Below the pieces are notes generated by a model, which saw only the letters and a list, made by a program, of their open reading frames with translations, did not search any database and was not told where the DNA came from. Of a stretch of DNA of 64,000 nucleotides, positions 42,579 to 57,100 are shown one piece after another; position 1 is the stretch's first letter; the number at the start of each line of letters is the position of its first letter. This stretch comes from Oegoconia quadripuncta (Eukaryota; Arthropoda; Insecta; Lepidoptera; Autostichidae). The stretch spans positions 5,644,501 through 5,708,500 of the forward strand of contig OX438760.1 in NCBI GenBank assembly GCA_949316235.1, in the 5' to 3' direction. Position numbers and translations under genes: made by a program.

Positions 42579-44974
42579 TATATACGGAGTTATTTTATCT
42601 AATAGACAGGAGCGTAGAAGGAGAATAATATACATAAATATGACCCCCAGTACCGAGACTGACAACTTTTCGTAAGTACCCCTACTTCTACCCTACCTAC
42701 ATACGCGGCTCCCTCTACCTATGGGACGATTCCACAGGATTGTTCCGTGCCGTGGTAATGACCGGTAGTACTGTCAAAACAAAACAAAATAGTTTTATAT
42801 TCAAGCTGACTCTACTTCGTTTACGTCCTATTATCTTTTTCCACGATTCCACTTATTACGTAATAATTAGTAAATGTGACAACCATACGCTTTTACAATA
42901 AAAACACCACCCCATCACCAGCTTGACAGGCGCTACAAACGTTTATGTCGAGCGAGATATTTGTCCTGCTCTTTCGCTTCGACAAATACACTGCTATCCC
43001 ACTCCCACCTACGTCGCGCGCGACATACCGCGTCAAGCTACGCAGGCTAACGTATCGAGTTTAACAGAGCAGAAATTGAAACGTCACATTTTAATGTGAC
43101 GTTTATATTTTTACAATTCAACGTTTTACACAGAGTTTCGAAACTCTGTAAAAAAAGGGTTATTAAGAAAAGGGTTACTAAGGGTCCAGACGACTATTTG
43201 GGAGATAAGGTCTGGTGTTATCTGAATTCCATGTCCAGTTAACTAGGCTTATGTTTTAATTGCTTTATGTAATATAATTCCATTATAAAGATGGGAGTCT
43301 ATAAAACTGTTAAAGTCTATAAAAAGTCTATAAATATGTTGTTACAGTTTCTTGTCGCTTCTCCCTAATCATAGCGATGTAGTTTTGGAAAAATAACATG
43401 TTGACTTTCAATAAATAATATTTTTGTATCCTACATTGAATAAAATATTTTCGATGACAGGCACATACGTGATTTCTCACTATTATTATTATTATTTTTT
43501 TTATGCACGACGGGTTCGTACTTTTTACAAAATCTCTGCGGCCACACTATGATTATTCTCCGTCTACGCACTGGAGCCTAATGGTGCACAAATTGTGAAA
43601 TGACATTTAGTGATAGATAAAAATTTTATTTGAAAATGTAAAAAATTCTCCAAAAGGGAGATACAATTTTATTGCGAAAAACGTGTGAAAACTATTTTGA
43701 ACACCATATTTACAAGGCTAATACTTTTACAGGGCGTTAATGGTCGATGCAAAGCCGCAAGAGGGACATTTTAAACCAAATTTATTTTACTACATTCTAC
43801 GGTTCTATTCTATTCTACTATATTCTACTATATTCTACGGTATTACGGTATTATACTTTTTTTTTTCTATAAAAAGTATAGGTATAAAAAAACCGAGTAT
43901 AGAATACCATACATTTTATGAAATTCCACTTTCCAGTAACATGTTAATTTAGAGTAATTATGAAAAGTTAGGTTGAAACAAAATAAAATTTCGAATATTT
44001 TCGTACCAAAGAAAGTTTGACTTAAAATGTCCTAAATCCATCGCCAAGGTTTTGCATCAACACACCCTGTATTATACTTCGACTAAATCGGTTTACGACG
44101 ATAATCGTATACGAAAAGCGGGGGTTAAACCCACTTGCCTCTACCGATGTCCCTTTAGTATAGACAAGTTTCACTTTTTGAGATATATATTCATTTACCT
44201 ATATCTTATGAACTTGCATACAACTTTTGTATAAAGCGGGATACTAGTTGGGACAAGTGGACTGATCCAACAAGCCTTCATACCGACACATTTTAGCAGA
44301 ACAAAGTATTAAGGTGATCGACAGGTGTAATTCAAATTTGTGTGACAATAGATGGCGTTAAAATCTTTCTATATTGGATCGCTTTGATACGCTGGCCAAA
44401 AAACTTTCCCGAACGAAAACTTTTCAAATATTGTTAAAATATATTTTAAATCAATTTATTTGTAAATTTACTCAGTTTCCCACTTTAATGCTCAGGTTGA
44501 ATGGAAGAGATTCCTTATAGAGCTAAGTCCACCTTTATATATGACCTAAATATAAAGAGCAACCCTTCTAGTTTCTTGCTTGTTCTTCTCGGGGGAAAAT
44601 TGCATTTTAAACAAGCAGTAACTTAAAAAATGTAAAATTGACTATTTTAAGTGTACTCTTATGTACCTACAAAATAAAGCATTTTTGACTGACTATCTGG
44701 TGCAATATAGAATATTCAAAATATCAAAAGTAAGAATTTAGTTAATAAAGGCGTAATATACTATATTGTTCAAACAATTCAAAACAACGCCATCTAGTGA
44801 CACTAATTTGAATTAGATCTATGTCGAATCACCATAAACTGAATTCTATATAGTTTAGTTTTTCGTTACGTAACAGATAACTTATATTAATATGTAATTT
44901 AAATAACCGATCTTTTTATATCAAAAGGTTTTTATAATTAGAACTTTTTGTGTTTCCTTTAAATAATTCTATAT

Positions 44975-44980
44975 TTTATT
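44975..44980 (-). terminator. probable poly(A) signal of the zinc-finger gene
   Basis: AATAAA on minus, 28 bases after the stop codon at 45008. If used, the 3' UTR would be very short. Confidence 0.4.
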
Positions 44981-45007
44981 TAGCTATCAACCATCGTCCT
45001 ATCTATC

Positions 45008-45133
45008 TTAGGAATGATGAATGGTGTAGACGGGGTGAGTTGCAGAGGCTTGAGGTTGAAGAATGATCCGATGCGCAACTCCACCCAACTCCTGTTGGCT
45101 CAGTGTCGACACTGCCACTGTCGCTGGCTGCAA
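45008..45133 (-). CDS. zinc-finger gene last exon
   Basis: [20 protein letters not shown] to VYTIHHS, then TAA at 45010-45008. Acceptor ccttgcag. 41 residues, no motif. Confidence 0.88.
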   Translation of the reverse strand: MQPATVAVSTLSQQELGGVAHRIILQPQASATHPVYTIHHS

Positions 45134-48100
45134 CTGCAAGGAAAATTAGCCTTTCACTGCTAGGAATGATAAGAATATTCCACTTTTTTTAACAGACTGC
45201 ACCGGAAAGGAAGGTATTTTTCGGTTGTGTATGTACGTAAATCTTTTTTTTTATGCACGACGTGTTCGTACTTGACCTCAATCACACCTGATGTTAAGTG
45301 AAGATGAGGTCGAAGGTGGAAGCGTACTGACCCGGAAACCCCAACACATTTGGAGGACTGGCTATCTTATCTCTGACAACCGGAACACAACAATGCTATT
45401 AACATTGCTGCTTGGCGGCAGATTTAGTACTTAAACTTACTTTATTTAAACCGAGTACTTAAACATGTACCCCGCTGGGTACAGTCTTACCTAACTCCTG
45501 TTAATTGGATACTTGATACTCAATTGACAATAAATTATTTCAGTACTTAGTTACTTATACTCTTTTTACCAAGGTTTGTTTTTATAAATCTACTGATTTA
45601 ACAGCTGGCAACCCTAAATTATAAACAACCAACCTGTAATATGTTGGGCAACATTGTCTGGCAACTGGACGTGGCGACGTGCAACTGTTGCTGTTGCACT
45701 TGTTGGACACCCACCGCCTGAAAATGGGCAAAATATACATTACCAGCAACTGCGTACCAGCACTTGACCGATTCTGATGTACCAAAGGGGAAACCTTTTA
45801 AAAAGGATGTGTAATCGAATTTAGCAGACACTACATTGAGTCATTATCTTAATCCATTTCAACTATTACACAGCCTTACACGTTCTGGGAGAGTGTAGGT
45901 ACCACGTGATTGGTGAATTTGTTTCAGACTGACGGTCAGTGTTTCTAAGCCGCCCTTGTAGGCCACGACTGTCTTCAATTGAAATCAAATGGGAATGAGT
46001 ATTGAACGTGGCCTCTGAAGTACACAGAAACTCGTTTTAAAATTCAAGGACTGACCCCGCGAGATATTGCTTAACTTCGCTAATCGAATAGCGAGTGCGA
46101 CTGCGCCACGAGTGCTTCAACATTTTAATATTTTATATCTTTTCATAATTCCTATACACTAACCAAAGCTTGTACTATGGATACTAGATAACGGATAAAC
46201 ATTCATAAATTTTCAACAGCCAGGACTCGGAAATAAAATTTTAGTTTTAAAATTTTCTTGCAGTATTCGAAACCGCACCGTTAGTTTGTAAGACCCAATA
46301 CATCAATGTTTTTTTTTTATCCACAACGGGTTAGCACTTGACCTCAATCACACCTGATATTAAGTGAAGATGAGGCCGAAGGTGATAGCGTACTGACCCG
46401 GAAACCCCATTTTATTTGGGGAACTGGCTATCTTATCTCTGACAACCGGAACACAACAATGCTATTAACATTGCTGTTTGTCGATGTACCAATTGAATAT
46501 TGACCAATGTACGATTTGACGACCTATTTAGTGTATGGTTAGAAACCCTGCCTGTTATACTAACAGATCGCAGGTTCGAGTCCCGTTTGGGGTATATTAT
46601 GTTTGTTTGATGAATATGGACATGTGTTCGTGAGTTATGGATGTTTTCATTTTTAATATGTCTATATTTACAAAAAGAAACTGTATTTATAATATCAACC
46701 ATCCGGTATTCACAATACAAGCTTGGTTGCCTAGTGTGGAACTAGATGGCGCTATATGACAAAGTTGATAAAATAACCATGCTATTTACAGTACAAGGCA
46801 ACCGCCAATGAATGAAGCAAACGACAGACGGATCTTAGTATTCAATTTACTCACATGTATTTGTATTGGTTGATGCTGCGGATGTATTTGTATTGTTTGC
46901 ACTTGGAGTTGCTGAGGTTGTTGCTGGAAAAATATTTTATTTCAATATAATTTCTTATAATAAATCCTATACACATACAATAAAGCACGGATGCAGTTTC
47001 GAGTCAGGGGGGGGGGGGGGGGGCTTCATATTCTCATTTCTGTAAATGAACATATAGTTTTTTTTAACGCAAGGAAAAAATAGGGCATATTAGGTAAGTG
47101 AAATAGAAGTTATTGGTCTCAAAACCATCATCCACGCTTTTATTATCCTAACTCATATTTTCTCCAAGTTTTATTTATTTTATTTAATAATGTAATTATG
47201 TGGAATAGGCTACAGACGCGACCGTCAAGTGACAACGGTTTATGCGACGAAGTTTTGAAAAAAAAAAAAAACTAGCTATGCCATAACCTTCTATTTCACT
47301 TACCTAATATGCCCTATTTTTTCCCTTACGGCAAAAAACTCATCTGGTATGATAGCGTCACGACCTTTATTCCAAATGTAGTGGTCAGAGATATCCCAAA
47401 CATTACTGTTTGGGTGTTCCAAACATTAACAGTTTAATGCTTGAAACAACTTCCACGGCTCACCATTCGAAATATACAGAAATGCACACGTGACAGGGGG
47501 GTGAACCTGATATACATGATAGATGTTTTCTGGTGGAGTCCTTTAGTCGCCTTTTACGACTCGCACGGACGGGTTGGTTCTATTTAAGTGCTGTAACGAC
47601 ACAGCAGCTCGATTGGTTCGATTTCTTTTTAATTAAAGGACCAACCACCATAGCTTTGTTAGTTATTTTAAGGATAAAACTTAGAAAAATTACCAATGCT
47701 TGATTTAGGCCCCGGATCTAGATCCGCCGTTGCTTACAATTATATGATTAATACTGATATACATGAGTGAATTATAGTTACTCTATGTTGATTTCGAAAC
47801 TACGCCGCATAGTGAACAAAATGACTTTTAAAAAATTAAACGTGATATGTCAGAAATTATGACTTTTTAGCAGTTTTAAGGGCCCATAGTCCGTCCTAAA
47901 TTCAGTGACTATAGGCATACATTGCTGGGAGGCTTAGTTCTGTTAATTCAAATATCCTTACTTCAACCAGCAATGTATGCCGAATAAGTCTCCGAATGTT
48001 TTCCACTAACTTTTTAGATCTTTGTATCTTGTATAAAGTTTCATTATAATCGGTTTGTATATTTCGAAAAATTTGAACTTGAAAGTATGGAATACCGGGG

Positions 48101-51100
48101 ATAAACCCTCTTAAGTCCGTTAAGTCCGAATACCCAAAGTTAACTGTCAAACTCGAATTATATCTACATGCGTCCTCGAACAAATACGAAAATACATAAA
48201 GACAAGAGAAAATAACCGACTTCACTAACATTTCATTGTCTATTTCTGGAGCGCATCCATCTTAACCAAATTAATATGGGGCCACTCTGGCACTAAACCC
48301 TATCCAATAAAAATATATATTGAAACGGGGCTGGCCGTAAGCCAAGTGACGTCATATAGACCCTTAGAAATAATCACCTGGTAACATGCATCGACTCGTT
48401 GCTCCATCCAGTATAACGGAGCGGAGGCAGATTGTGCATTTTTCCTTTTCTAATTTAACGTTAAAAAAAAGTTGTAATATGTATACTAACATTGTAATGT
48501 TAGTGGAAAAGGGGGCACTAAACCGAAAGGGGGGTTATTAGGCATCACAAACATACGTTTCCATGGGCAAAGTTTAATTTATAGAAAAAAAAATTGCATA
48601 CTGTCAATGCTGGTTCACTTTTGTAAGGACATTCGATTTTTTTTACGAAATACAAATTTAGACGCATTACGGTTTGTTCTACTCAGGATACCAAAAACCC
48701 CTTTCAGGCTTAATACCCTCTTTCTAACTAACATGATAGATAAATTACATACATAATTGTTATCAAACTATATAAAGTGATTACCGTGTTGACTTGTTGA
48801 GTCTGTTGCAATTGCAAGGATTGCACTGAGGAGATGACCGGGTACGTATGCTGACCGCCCTGCAACGAAAAGGTTATTTTTAACTGAACAAAAGTTGGCA
48901 AAACGACTTTTTTTTATCCACAACAGGTTAGCACTTGACCTCAATTACACCTGATATTAAGTGAAGATGAGGCCGAAGGTGGTACCGTACTGACCCGGAA
49001 ATCCCATCTTATTTGGGGGACTGGCTATCTTATCTCTGACAACCGGAACACAACAATGCTATTAACATTGCTGTTTGGCGATGTACCAATTGAATATTGA
49101 CCAATGTACGATTTGACGACATATTTAGTGTATGGTTAGAAACCCTGCCCGTTATACTAACAGGTCGCAGGTTCGAGTCCCGTTAGGGGTATATTATGTT
49201 TGTTTGATGAATACGAACACGTGTTCCCGAGTTATGGATGTTTTCATTTTTAATATGTCTATATTTACAAAAAGAAACTGTATTTATAATATCAACCATC
49301 CGGTATTCACAATACAAGCTTGGTTGCCTAGTGTGGAACTAGATGGCGCTGTATGACAAAGTTGATAAAATAACCATGATATTTACAGTACAAGGCAACC
49401 GCCAATGAATGAAGCAAACGACAGACGGATCTTAGTATTCAATAATGGATTGTGACCATGTCAGTGAAACCAACAGTTGCAGGTTCGAATCCGCGAGGGG
49501 GTAAATGTTTGTGTGATGAATACAAATAGTTTATATATGTTTAACCGTTATCTAGTATCCATAGTATTCGCTAAAGGCATCACCAGTGCAGCTCAGAGCG
49601 ATTTTTTAAATTTATTCTGTATAAGTTTCCGCCCGCGATTATAAAATTTTTTCTGCGTGGAATAATTTTATCGCGGAAATTTGTTTATCCCGCGGGAACT
49701 ACTCACTTTATCGGGATAAAAAATATTCCTATGTCTCAATCCGGGTTATATTCTACCTACATACCAAATTTCCTCCAAATCCGTTCATTCGTTTCGCCGT
49801 CATTGAGCAACAAACAAACAAACAGCCAGACTTTCGCATTTATAATATTAGTTAGAATTAGTTAGATTAAAAAATAAATCTCAATTTATCCAATGACGCC
49901 ACGGGACGGAATAAGCGCTCTTAAAATAAATTTTGAAGCGCGGTACTATCGCGGGTCTGCAGCGCCTCTGCCACGTTTGCCCAATCAAGTGTGGATGGAA
50001 CCATGGCCACCTGCAGCAGCTTCCTGTTACTGCACTTTTCTCACCTGAACGAGGCCCTGTTGCACGTGCTGATGGATCGGCACGGCCAACTGTTGCACGC
50101 TGCCGACCTGCAACACCGCTTGCTGCTGCATCTGCTGCTGTTGCTGCACTTGCTGTTGCTGCAGCTGCTGCACTTGAATCTGTTGCTGCTGCGGTTGCAT
50201 TTGTTGCTGTTGCTGCTGCTGCTGCTGTTGTTGTTGTTGTTGAGTTTGCTGAGCTTGTTGTTGCTGGAAGGTAAGATGTATTTTTTGTAGTCTAATAAGG
50301 GTTTCAATACTTTTCGGGACATACCTATTTAGAATGTTATTTTTTACATTTTATGCACAATGGGATAGCACTTGAGTCAATTACACCTGATGTTAAGTGA
50401 AAATGAGGCCGAAGGTGGAAGCATACTGACCAAGAAACGTCATCTTATTTGGGGAACTGGTTATCTTATCTCTGACAACTGGAACACAACAATGCTATTA
50501 ACATTACTGTTTGGCGGCAGATTTAGATAAGATGGTGGTAACTAGCGAGGCGGACATTTATAATACAAAGCACAAAGGAAACATCTGAAAATTGTCTTAC
50601 AACTATATCAATTGAATATAAATCAATGGACTGACCCAAGGAGTCACCCGTTTGTCTAAAGCACCCTTATTGCTGTCCTGTGAAAAATCTTGGACAATTG
50701 TATTACAAAAATAAGTGATATTGTTTTATTTTTATTAAATGCCTTTTTCAAGGACATTTTGACAAATATTTTATAAATTCTGCACGACATATTTTATTAA
50801 AACTAAAAAATGTTTGTACACGACATTAAAGAATGATGCACATCAATGATCTACACAAGTCAAGGAACTTTGACAGAAATAGCAGACTTATAAATAATAA
50901 TAAATAAATATTTCGGACACCAATCACCTAGTCCCAAACTAAGCAAAGCTTGTACTATGGATACTAGATAACAAATAAACATACATAAATATTTATATAA
51001 TCATTCATGAATCGGGAATAAATGTTCGTATTCAATACACAAACATTTACCCTTAGCGGGATTTGAACCCGAGCCGTTGGTTTCGTAGACAGGTTGGTTT

Positions 51101-54100
51101 CGTACTATCCACTACACCTAACGGTCATCTGAAATATTTCAATAAAATACCAACCTGCACATGAGTCAGCATGTGTTTCTTCAATGTATGCAGATATGTA
51201 TAAGTCTTTACACAGAAGGCGCATTTATACCGCCTCTGCGGGGCAACTGTCTCACTCTGCGTCTGACCTTGGTTCTGGCCTTCTTGACCATGACGATGCG
51301 TCTCCACCTGAATTTGAACCTGAACCTGGTTCCCGCTCTCTTCAGCTGCTGTTTTCTCTTGCGGCACCAGAGTATCATCAGTTTTATTTTGAACCGGACC
51401 TTCTCTACTATTCTCGGAATTGGACGCCTCGCTGTCAGGCTTGACTTCGTGCGTTTTGAGATGCTTCTTGTATGAACTTGATTCTATGTAACCTGTGGAG
51501 AAATACTAGGTAAGAAAAGAGGACGTTATGATACAATAGTGGCTAGAGTGTTGTTCTTTCTGTAGGGCATCTTCCGACCACTTGGATATGTCCATTACAA
51601 TTACAATTACAATACAATAATTCCATTACTACTGAGCTTTAATTCATCATCATCATCAGCCCGTAAACATCCCACTGCAAGGATATAGGCCTTCCCTCGT
51701 ATATGTGGTGGACTCACCACACTGGCCCAATACGGGTTGGGGACCTCACATGCCTTTGAATTTAAATTTCTCAGGCATGCAGGTTTCCTCACAATGTTTT
51801 CCTTCACAGTTTAAGAGCAGAGAGAGCATGAGTAATTAAATTGGAAGATTAAAACTCTTTGGCATACCTAAAGTTGCAAGTACATAAAAAATCGCGTTTT
51901 AACGGCCACCTATGAAACATGCGGCAATCGATAGAGAAAATTATTACAAACAACAAATACTCTTTGACAAAATGTCGTAAGTGATATACTCTCTGATTTA
52001 TTTGACTTCGAAAATGTAAAATGTTTTTTTTTTCGTTCAAATTGCTCTGAAAGTTCATTTCATTAAAAATATTGTTTATTTTAATAATTAGAACAATTAG
52101 ATATATCAATTAATCATTTAATACTTAATTCATTCATTTAAAATATAAAATAAAATTTGTTTATTTCGGACCGGAGTCCATAGTGATGTTAGTACATAAA
52201 TGACTTAAAACTATGTTAGTAATACCCACATAAATATCTAGTTCATATATCTGCCACTATCTGGGACACCGGGCACGCTCACATGTGCTCTTACCCAGTG
52301 TCGCCAGCTAGGGCAGTCTAGCTTATCGCTGATGGTCTTCAAGATGGTGTTGGTGCTCCCCCGCAACCTGCCCATAAGCGAGGCCACGCGCCGCCGCACC
52401 ACCGTGTGGAACCCGTCTGTGTGCGCGTGCGCAAACATCGCTGAGGCGCTGCAGTATCGCGGGAGCCCCAACAACACACTGAAGGCATTATTGTATTGTA
52501 CTCGGAGAGCGTTGTAGGCCCGCTGCGTATAGTTGACCCATAGATTGCACGTGTATAAATTTTGGCAAAAGGCTTTAAACAGAGTTAACTTTACCTCAAT
52601 GCTACAACGTGCGAATCTTCGAGCCAACATATTACAGCGGACCGCCATCGCCCTCCTTTCCCTTTCAATGTCTCCATTGTCTTTTAAATCCTCAGTGACT
52701 ACATGCCCGAGGTATTTAAATTCTTTCACCCATGTAAGGGCGACGCCATTAAGCCGCACGGGTGCCACACTTCCTAGCTTGCGACTCTTAGCCTGGAAGA
52801 CCATGAGCTCACTTTTTTTACATTATATAGGAGCCCGTGTGAGGCCGCATACTCCTCACAGACTCTCATTAGCCTCCTAAGCGCCGCAATCGAAGGGCTG
52901 AGATCACCATGTCATCCGCGTAACTAATACTGTTGACGCAGTGACCATCAATCGAGCAGCCTACTCCGGTGCTACTCAGCTCCACAATTAGCTGGTCTAT
53001 GTACAAGTTGAAGAGCGAAGGTGACGTCAATTCCCCCTGTCTCACTCCGCACTCCAACCCGTACTCCTCCGACAGCTCGCCAAGCCATTTGACCCGGTTA
53101 GTTTGGTGGCCATACCAGTACTTGAGTATGTTAATTAATTCACTCGGCACACCAGCGTCTTTTAGTTTAGACCACAGGATGTCATATATAACCAAGTCAA
53201 ATGCCCTAGAGAGATCAAGGAAGGCAGCGAACACCGGCGTATTCCTATCTGTGTAGTACCTGACAGCATGCTTAAGAGACAAAATGGCACATTCAGTCGA
53301 TAGAGCGGGTCTAAAGCCAAACTGAGCATCATGCAGGTGGAGATGCTTTTTAAGCTGTCTCTCAAGCAAGCCGTCAAGCACCTTGGATGTAATTGTGGCT
53401 AATGATATTGGCCCGTAGTTGCATTTGTCGGACACATCGCCGGTTTTATTTTTAACTATAGACACCACGGCCGCCTTCATTTACTCATTTGGCAGATAGG
53501 AATTCCTGATGCAGAACGTGAACAGCATTCCCAACAGCCTCGGCAGATGGGGCCCAGCGTATCGAAAGTGTTCAATGCTGACGCCGTCATGACCGGGCGA
53601 CTTGCCCCTTGTCATGCCCTTTATTATTAACTCAACATATTTTGCTGAAATACGCTCTGGCACTCCCGTCACCACGGCCTCAACATCCCTCCTCTGTGTA
53701 GTTTTTAGTGGGGATTCCACCTGAAAATGACACTTAAACATGTTCGCTATATCCCCGGGATCACTGATGCCGTCGACACTCACCGGGACGCTAGGTTTTG
53801 GGCTAAGCTTTTTTGTTTGTTTCCAAAATCCGCGGAAGTCCTGACTTTTATGTTTTGAACCTAGGATATTCATTTTAATTTGTTCCTGGTTATTTTGACA
53901 GAATTTTAATTTAAAATTCTAATATAACGGTCTACTTTACTATGCGCGGTCCTGGGTTTCAATTTCTTTAGACAAATAAACTATGCATGTTTCCACCATT
54001 CTAATAGACAACCTATTAAAATAAATAGGTTGTTTTCTATACAACATTATGTATCGGTAGATTGTATTACTATTTCCACAAAATAAAAAAGAATTTTATC

Positions 54101-57100
54101 AATTATTATTATTAATAGTAACCCATACTGTTCCAATGCTGGGCTCCATTCTCTATTTTATCAATTAATATAAATAAATTAGTGAAATCCGAAATAAAAC
54201 GGAAAGAGATAACATAGCATACAGTTTCTTTGAAGAGCGCTATCCCGTCATCATATTCTAATTCCCCTCCAATTCCATTCTATTCCTTATCTCATTTTAT
54301 TCTATTCTATTACATTCTAACTTCGTTCTAATTCAATCCTATTTCTAAATCAATCCTAATTCCGTTCTAAATCCATTCTAATTCCGTTCCAAATCCATTC
54401 CAATTCCCGCCCAATTCCATAATAACTCATTCTATTCCACTCTAACTTCGTTCTGATTCAATTCCATCTCTAAATCATAATTCCTTTCTAGATCCATTAT
54501 AATTCCTTTCCAATTCTATTCTAATTCCGTTCCAAATCCATTCGAATTCCCTTCCAAATCCATTCTAATTCCATAATATATTACCTTTCCCGCATACGCC
54601 ACACTGGTACTTCCGTTCGCCGGTGTGGTGCCGCCGATGCACCGCCAGGTAGGAGGCCGAACTAAACCGCTGCGAGCACACGTCGCAGCCGAACAGCTTC
54701 TCGCCGGTGTGCTTTGTGGAATGCACGCGGAGCTCTGTGCGCGATGTACAGCCTTTAAGGCATACTGGGCACATGAACCTATTGCAAAATAATATCGTAT
54801 GTTATAGAGGCCATAGTTACAGTGCACAGTGGGTATAGCCATGATCGCTAAGTCTTGATTCAGATTCAGGTTTTTTCGTAATAGGACTATTACGATATTA
54901 TTTGGTGCATTATTCATGTAATTATTTTATAAACATTATTAATTCCATTTGATACAGCATAATTCTTTTAAATTTAATTGAAATATAACAATTCAATTAT
55001 CCATTGGTCCAATAAACAATTCAATAGTCCGTCAATTCAAAATATTCATATCCATTCATTCATTCATCTTGCTGGTGCTCTACCAGCTAAATAATACTAA
55101 TTATGTGTTTATTGTTATACAAAATATTGCTAAATTTCTTTTTTCTCCCGGTAAGTCGTAACAATTAAGGCACTGGGACCTTAAAGTGCTTAAGCACTAG
55201 TATCAAAATATACATACGCTAACCGAAATGACTAAGTTAAGTAATTTAATTATTTAATTGTTAGCCTAGGCTGTCCCACTGTAGAGTAAAGGCTCCCCTA
55301 TTATTTAAATAACCCGTCCAATCGAAACTACTATAAATTTCTCGAAACAAAAATGTCAAACATGGCTTGCTTTTACCTCGAAAATAAAAACCGTTTTCCA
55401 ATCTGTTCGGTTGTTTTAGCGCTATAAGATCACAGACACAAGCTTTCAAACTTATAACTCCTCTCTTTATGTCGGAAGTTAAAAATAGAAGAGGTAGATC
55501 ATAACGTATCCAATATTATAACAGTAAAACTGCTGTTGTCTGGTGCTGCCATCGTGTTTCTGGTCGTAACTTCGACAAAGCCACAGCCCATCGGGGGTTA
55601 AAATATACTCGCTCCTGCATCTCATGCAAATATAATCGCTGCATAAATGCACCCTATATAAATGCACCCTTATGCCAATACTTTGAATGTATGGGTGGGC
55701 CAGGGAACACGGTAGAAATTAACCAATGAAAAAGATGCAATTTTTAAAATAAAAGTTTTGCAAGACTGACTTCTTGTTCCCGGTGTGCGTGACCATATGG
55801 TTGTTCCTCGCCGAGGAGGTGGTGAAGCGAGCCGAGCAAGCTTTACAGCTGTACGGCTTCTCGCCGGTGTGAGTGCGCCGGTGGTAGATCAACGCAGACT
55901 GCTGGGCGAACTTGCGCTCACAGAACTGACACTCAAATGGACGCTCACCTGGGAACAAATATAACTAACATTATATACGAAAGTTATCGTCCAAACTACA
56001 TCAGTGTTTGAAGACTAGTCTTTAATTTCAAAATTGGGCCCCAGTGTCTCTTAGGAATAAAGTTAAGTAAATTAATATATTACATTTATCGCAATATGTT
56101 TACGAAAACTTAATGTAAATAGTGATATACATAATGTTAATACAAGATATACCAGGCCACTCAGAAAATTTTGCGAAAAAAAGTTTTTATGAATGAGAGA
56201 CTGGCCAGTTAAAATCTATTTTAAAAATATGATTATTTATAAGTAAAAATAGGCACATTCCAATTTCAAATTTTCCCTCCACATTTTTTGCAAGCTAATT
56301 TAAATTATCGTGTCTCAGTGAAAAATGGATCTGCACCGGGAACATTATCGCGCTATGATTTTATACGATTTCAAGTGCCGCCTGAAACCGGAAGAATCGT
56401 ACGAAAGACTTCAAATGGCATTCATGGATGAAGGCCCTTCTAAGGCAACCGTGTATCGTTGGTATAATGAATTTAGGCGCGGTCGACTAACTTTGGGGGA
56501 TGAAGAAAGAAGTGGTCGCCCTTCGACGGCTGTTACGGAAGAAAACGTGTTAGCAGTGAAAAATTTAATCCAATACAATAGGCGAGTAACATACCAAGAG
56601 ATTCAGCACATTGTGCAGATTGGATCGGGAAGCCTTCACAAGATTCTGCACGTGCATCTTCGCGTGAGGAGGATAGTTTCACGCTGGGTGCCGCACAACC
56701 TCACCGATGCTCAGAAACAGGCCCGGGTGGAATGGTGCCGTGATATGCTTAACAAATTTGAAGCAGGTTCGTCTCGGCGTGTTTATGACATCATTACAGG
56801 TGACGAGTCCTGGATATATCAATACGATCCAGAAACGAAGCGCCAGTCGACAGTTTGGGTGTTTCAAAACGAAGCAACGCCCACCAAAATGAAGCGATCT
56901 AGAAGCGGGGGGAAAATTTTGATCGCGAGCTTTTTCAATTTGACTGGCTACTTGGTGTCAATTCCTTTAGAAAACCAAAGAAGCATCAACGCCGAATGGT
57001 ATATTAATAAATGATTGCCAGAAGTTTTCTCTGTTGTGAGCAACAAGCGACCAAACACAGGGCTCCACCATGACAACGCGCCCGCGCACACCGCGCTCAA

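Larger units (their letters stand above)
37391..45007. other. intergenic region between Cdk1 and the zinc-finger gene 3' end
   Basis: The genes converge here. Contents are a dispersed repeat containing gaacgcaccccttttacag on minus (about 37,930-38,340), two palindromic MITEs (38,549-38,645 and 38,883-39,022), SINE C (39,030-39,240), unique AT-rich DNA (39.3-41.2 kb), one weak small reading frame (41,228-41,506), a SINE A remnant (41,825-42,005), a MITE (42,226-42,578), and a repeat whose inverse occurs at 62,100-62,260 (42,890-43,030). Tail-like repeats lie at 43,345-43,452 and 44,550-44,690. Confidence 0.6.
45134..46854. other. zinc-finger gene: last two large 3' introns
   Basis: 45134-45633 holds SINE A (45,246-45,480, minus). 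45718-46854 holds a SINE B fragment (about 46,136-46,300) and the first copy of a duplicated 0.54 kb block (46,309-46,846). Nothing else is recognised. Confidence 0.65.
51493..54584. other. zinc-finger gene intron (51493-54584)
   Basis: Contents are an RTE-like tail beginning (ATC)n (about 51,645-51,830; catcatcatcagcccgtaa), AT-rich DNA, a dead non-LTR retrotransposon (52,141-53,930, minus), a short fragment near 54,110-54,150, and a tandem array (54,249-54,580). Confidence 0.7.

Noticed and set aside
47902..48231. 109-codon frame on minus
   Set aside because: Lies in a dispersed repeat related to segments near 18,000-18,260 and 23,110. No family features; sits in an intron.
49933..50290. 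Leu-rich and Ala-rich open frames on plus
   Set aside because: They are the complement of the CAG/CAA poly-glutamine exon on minus, which is in phase with the zinc-finger gene.
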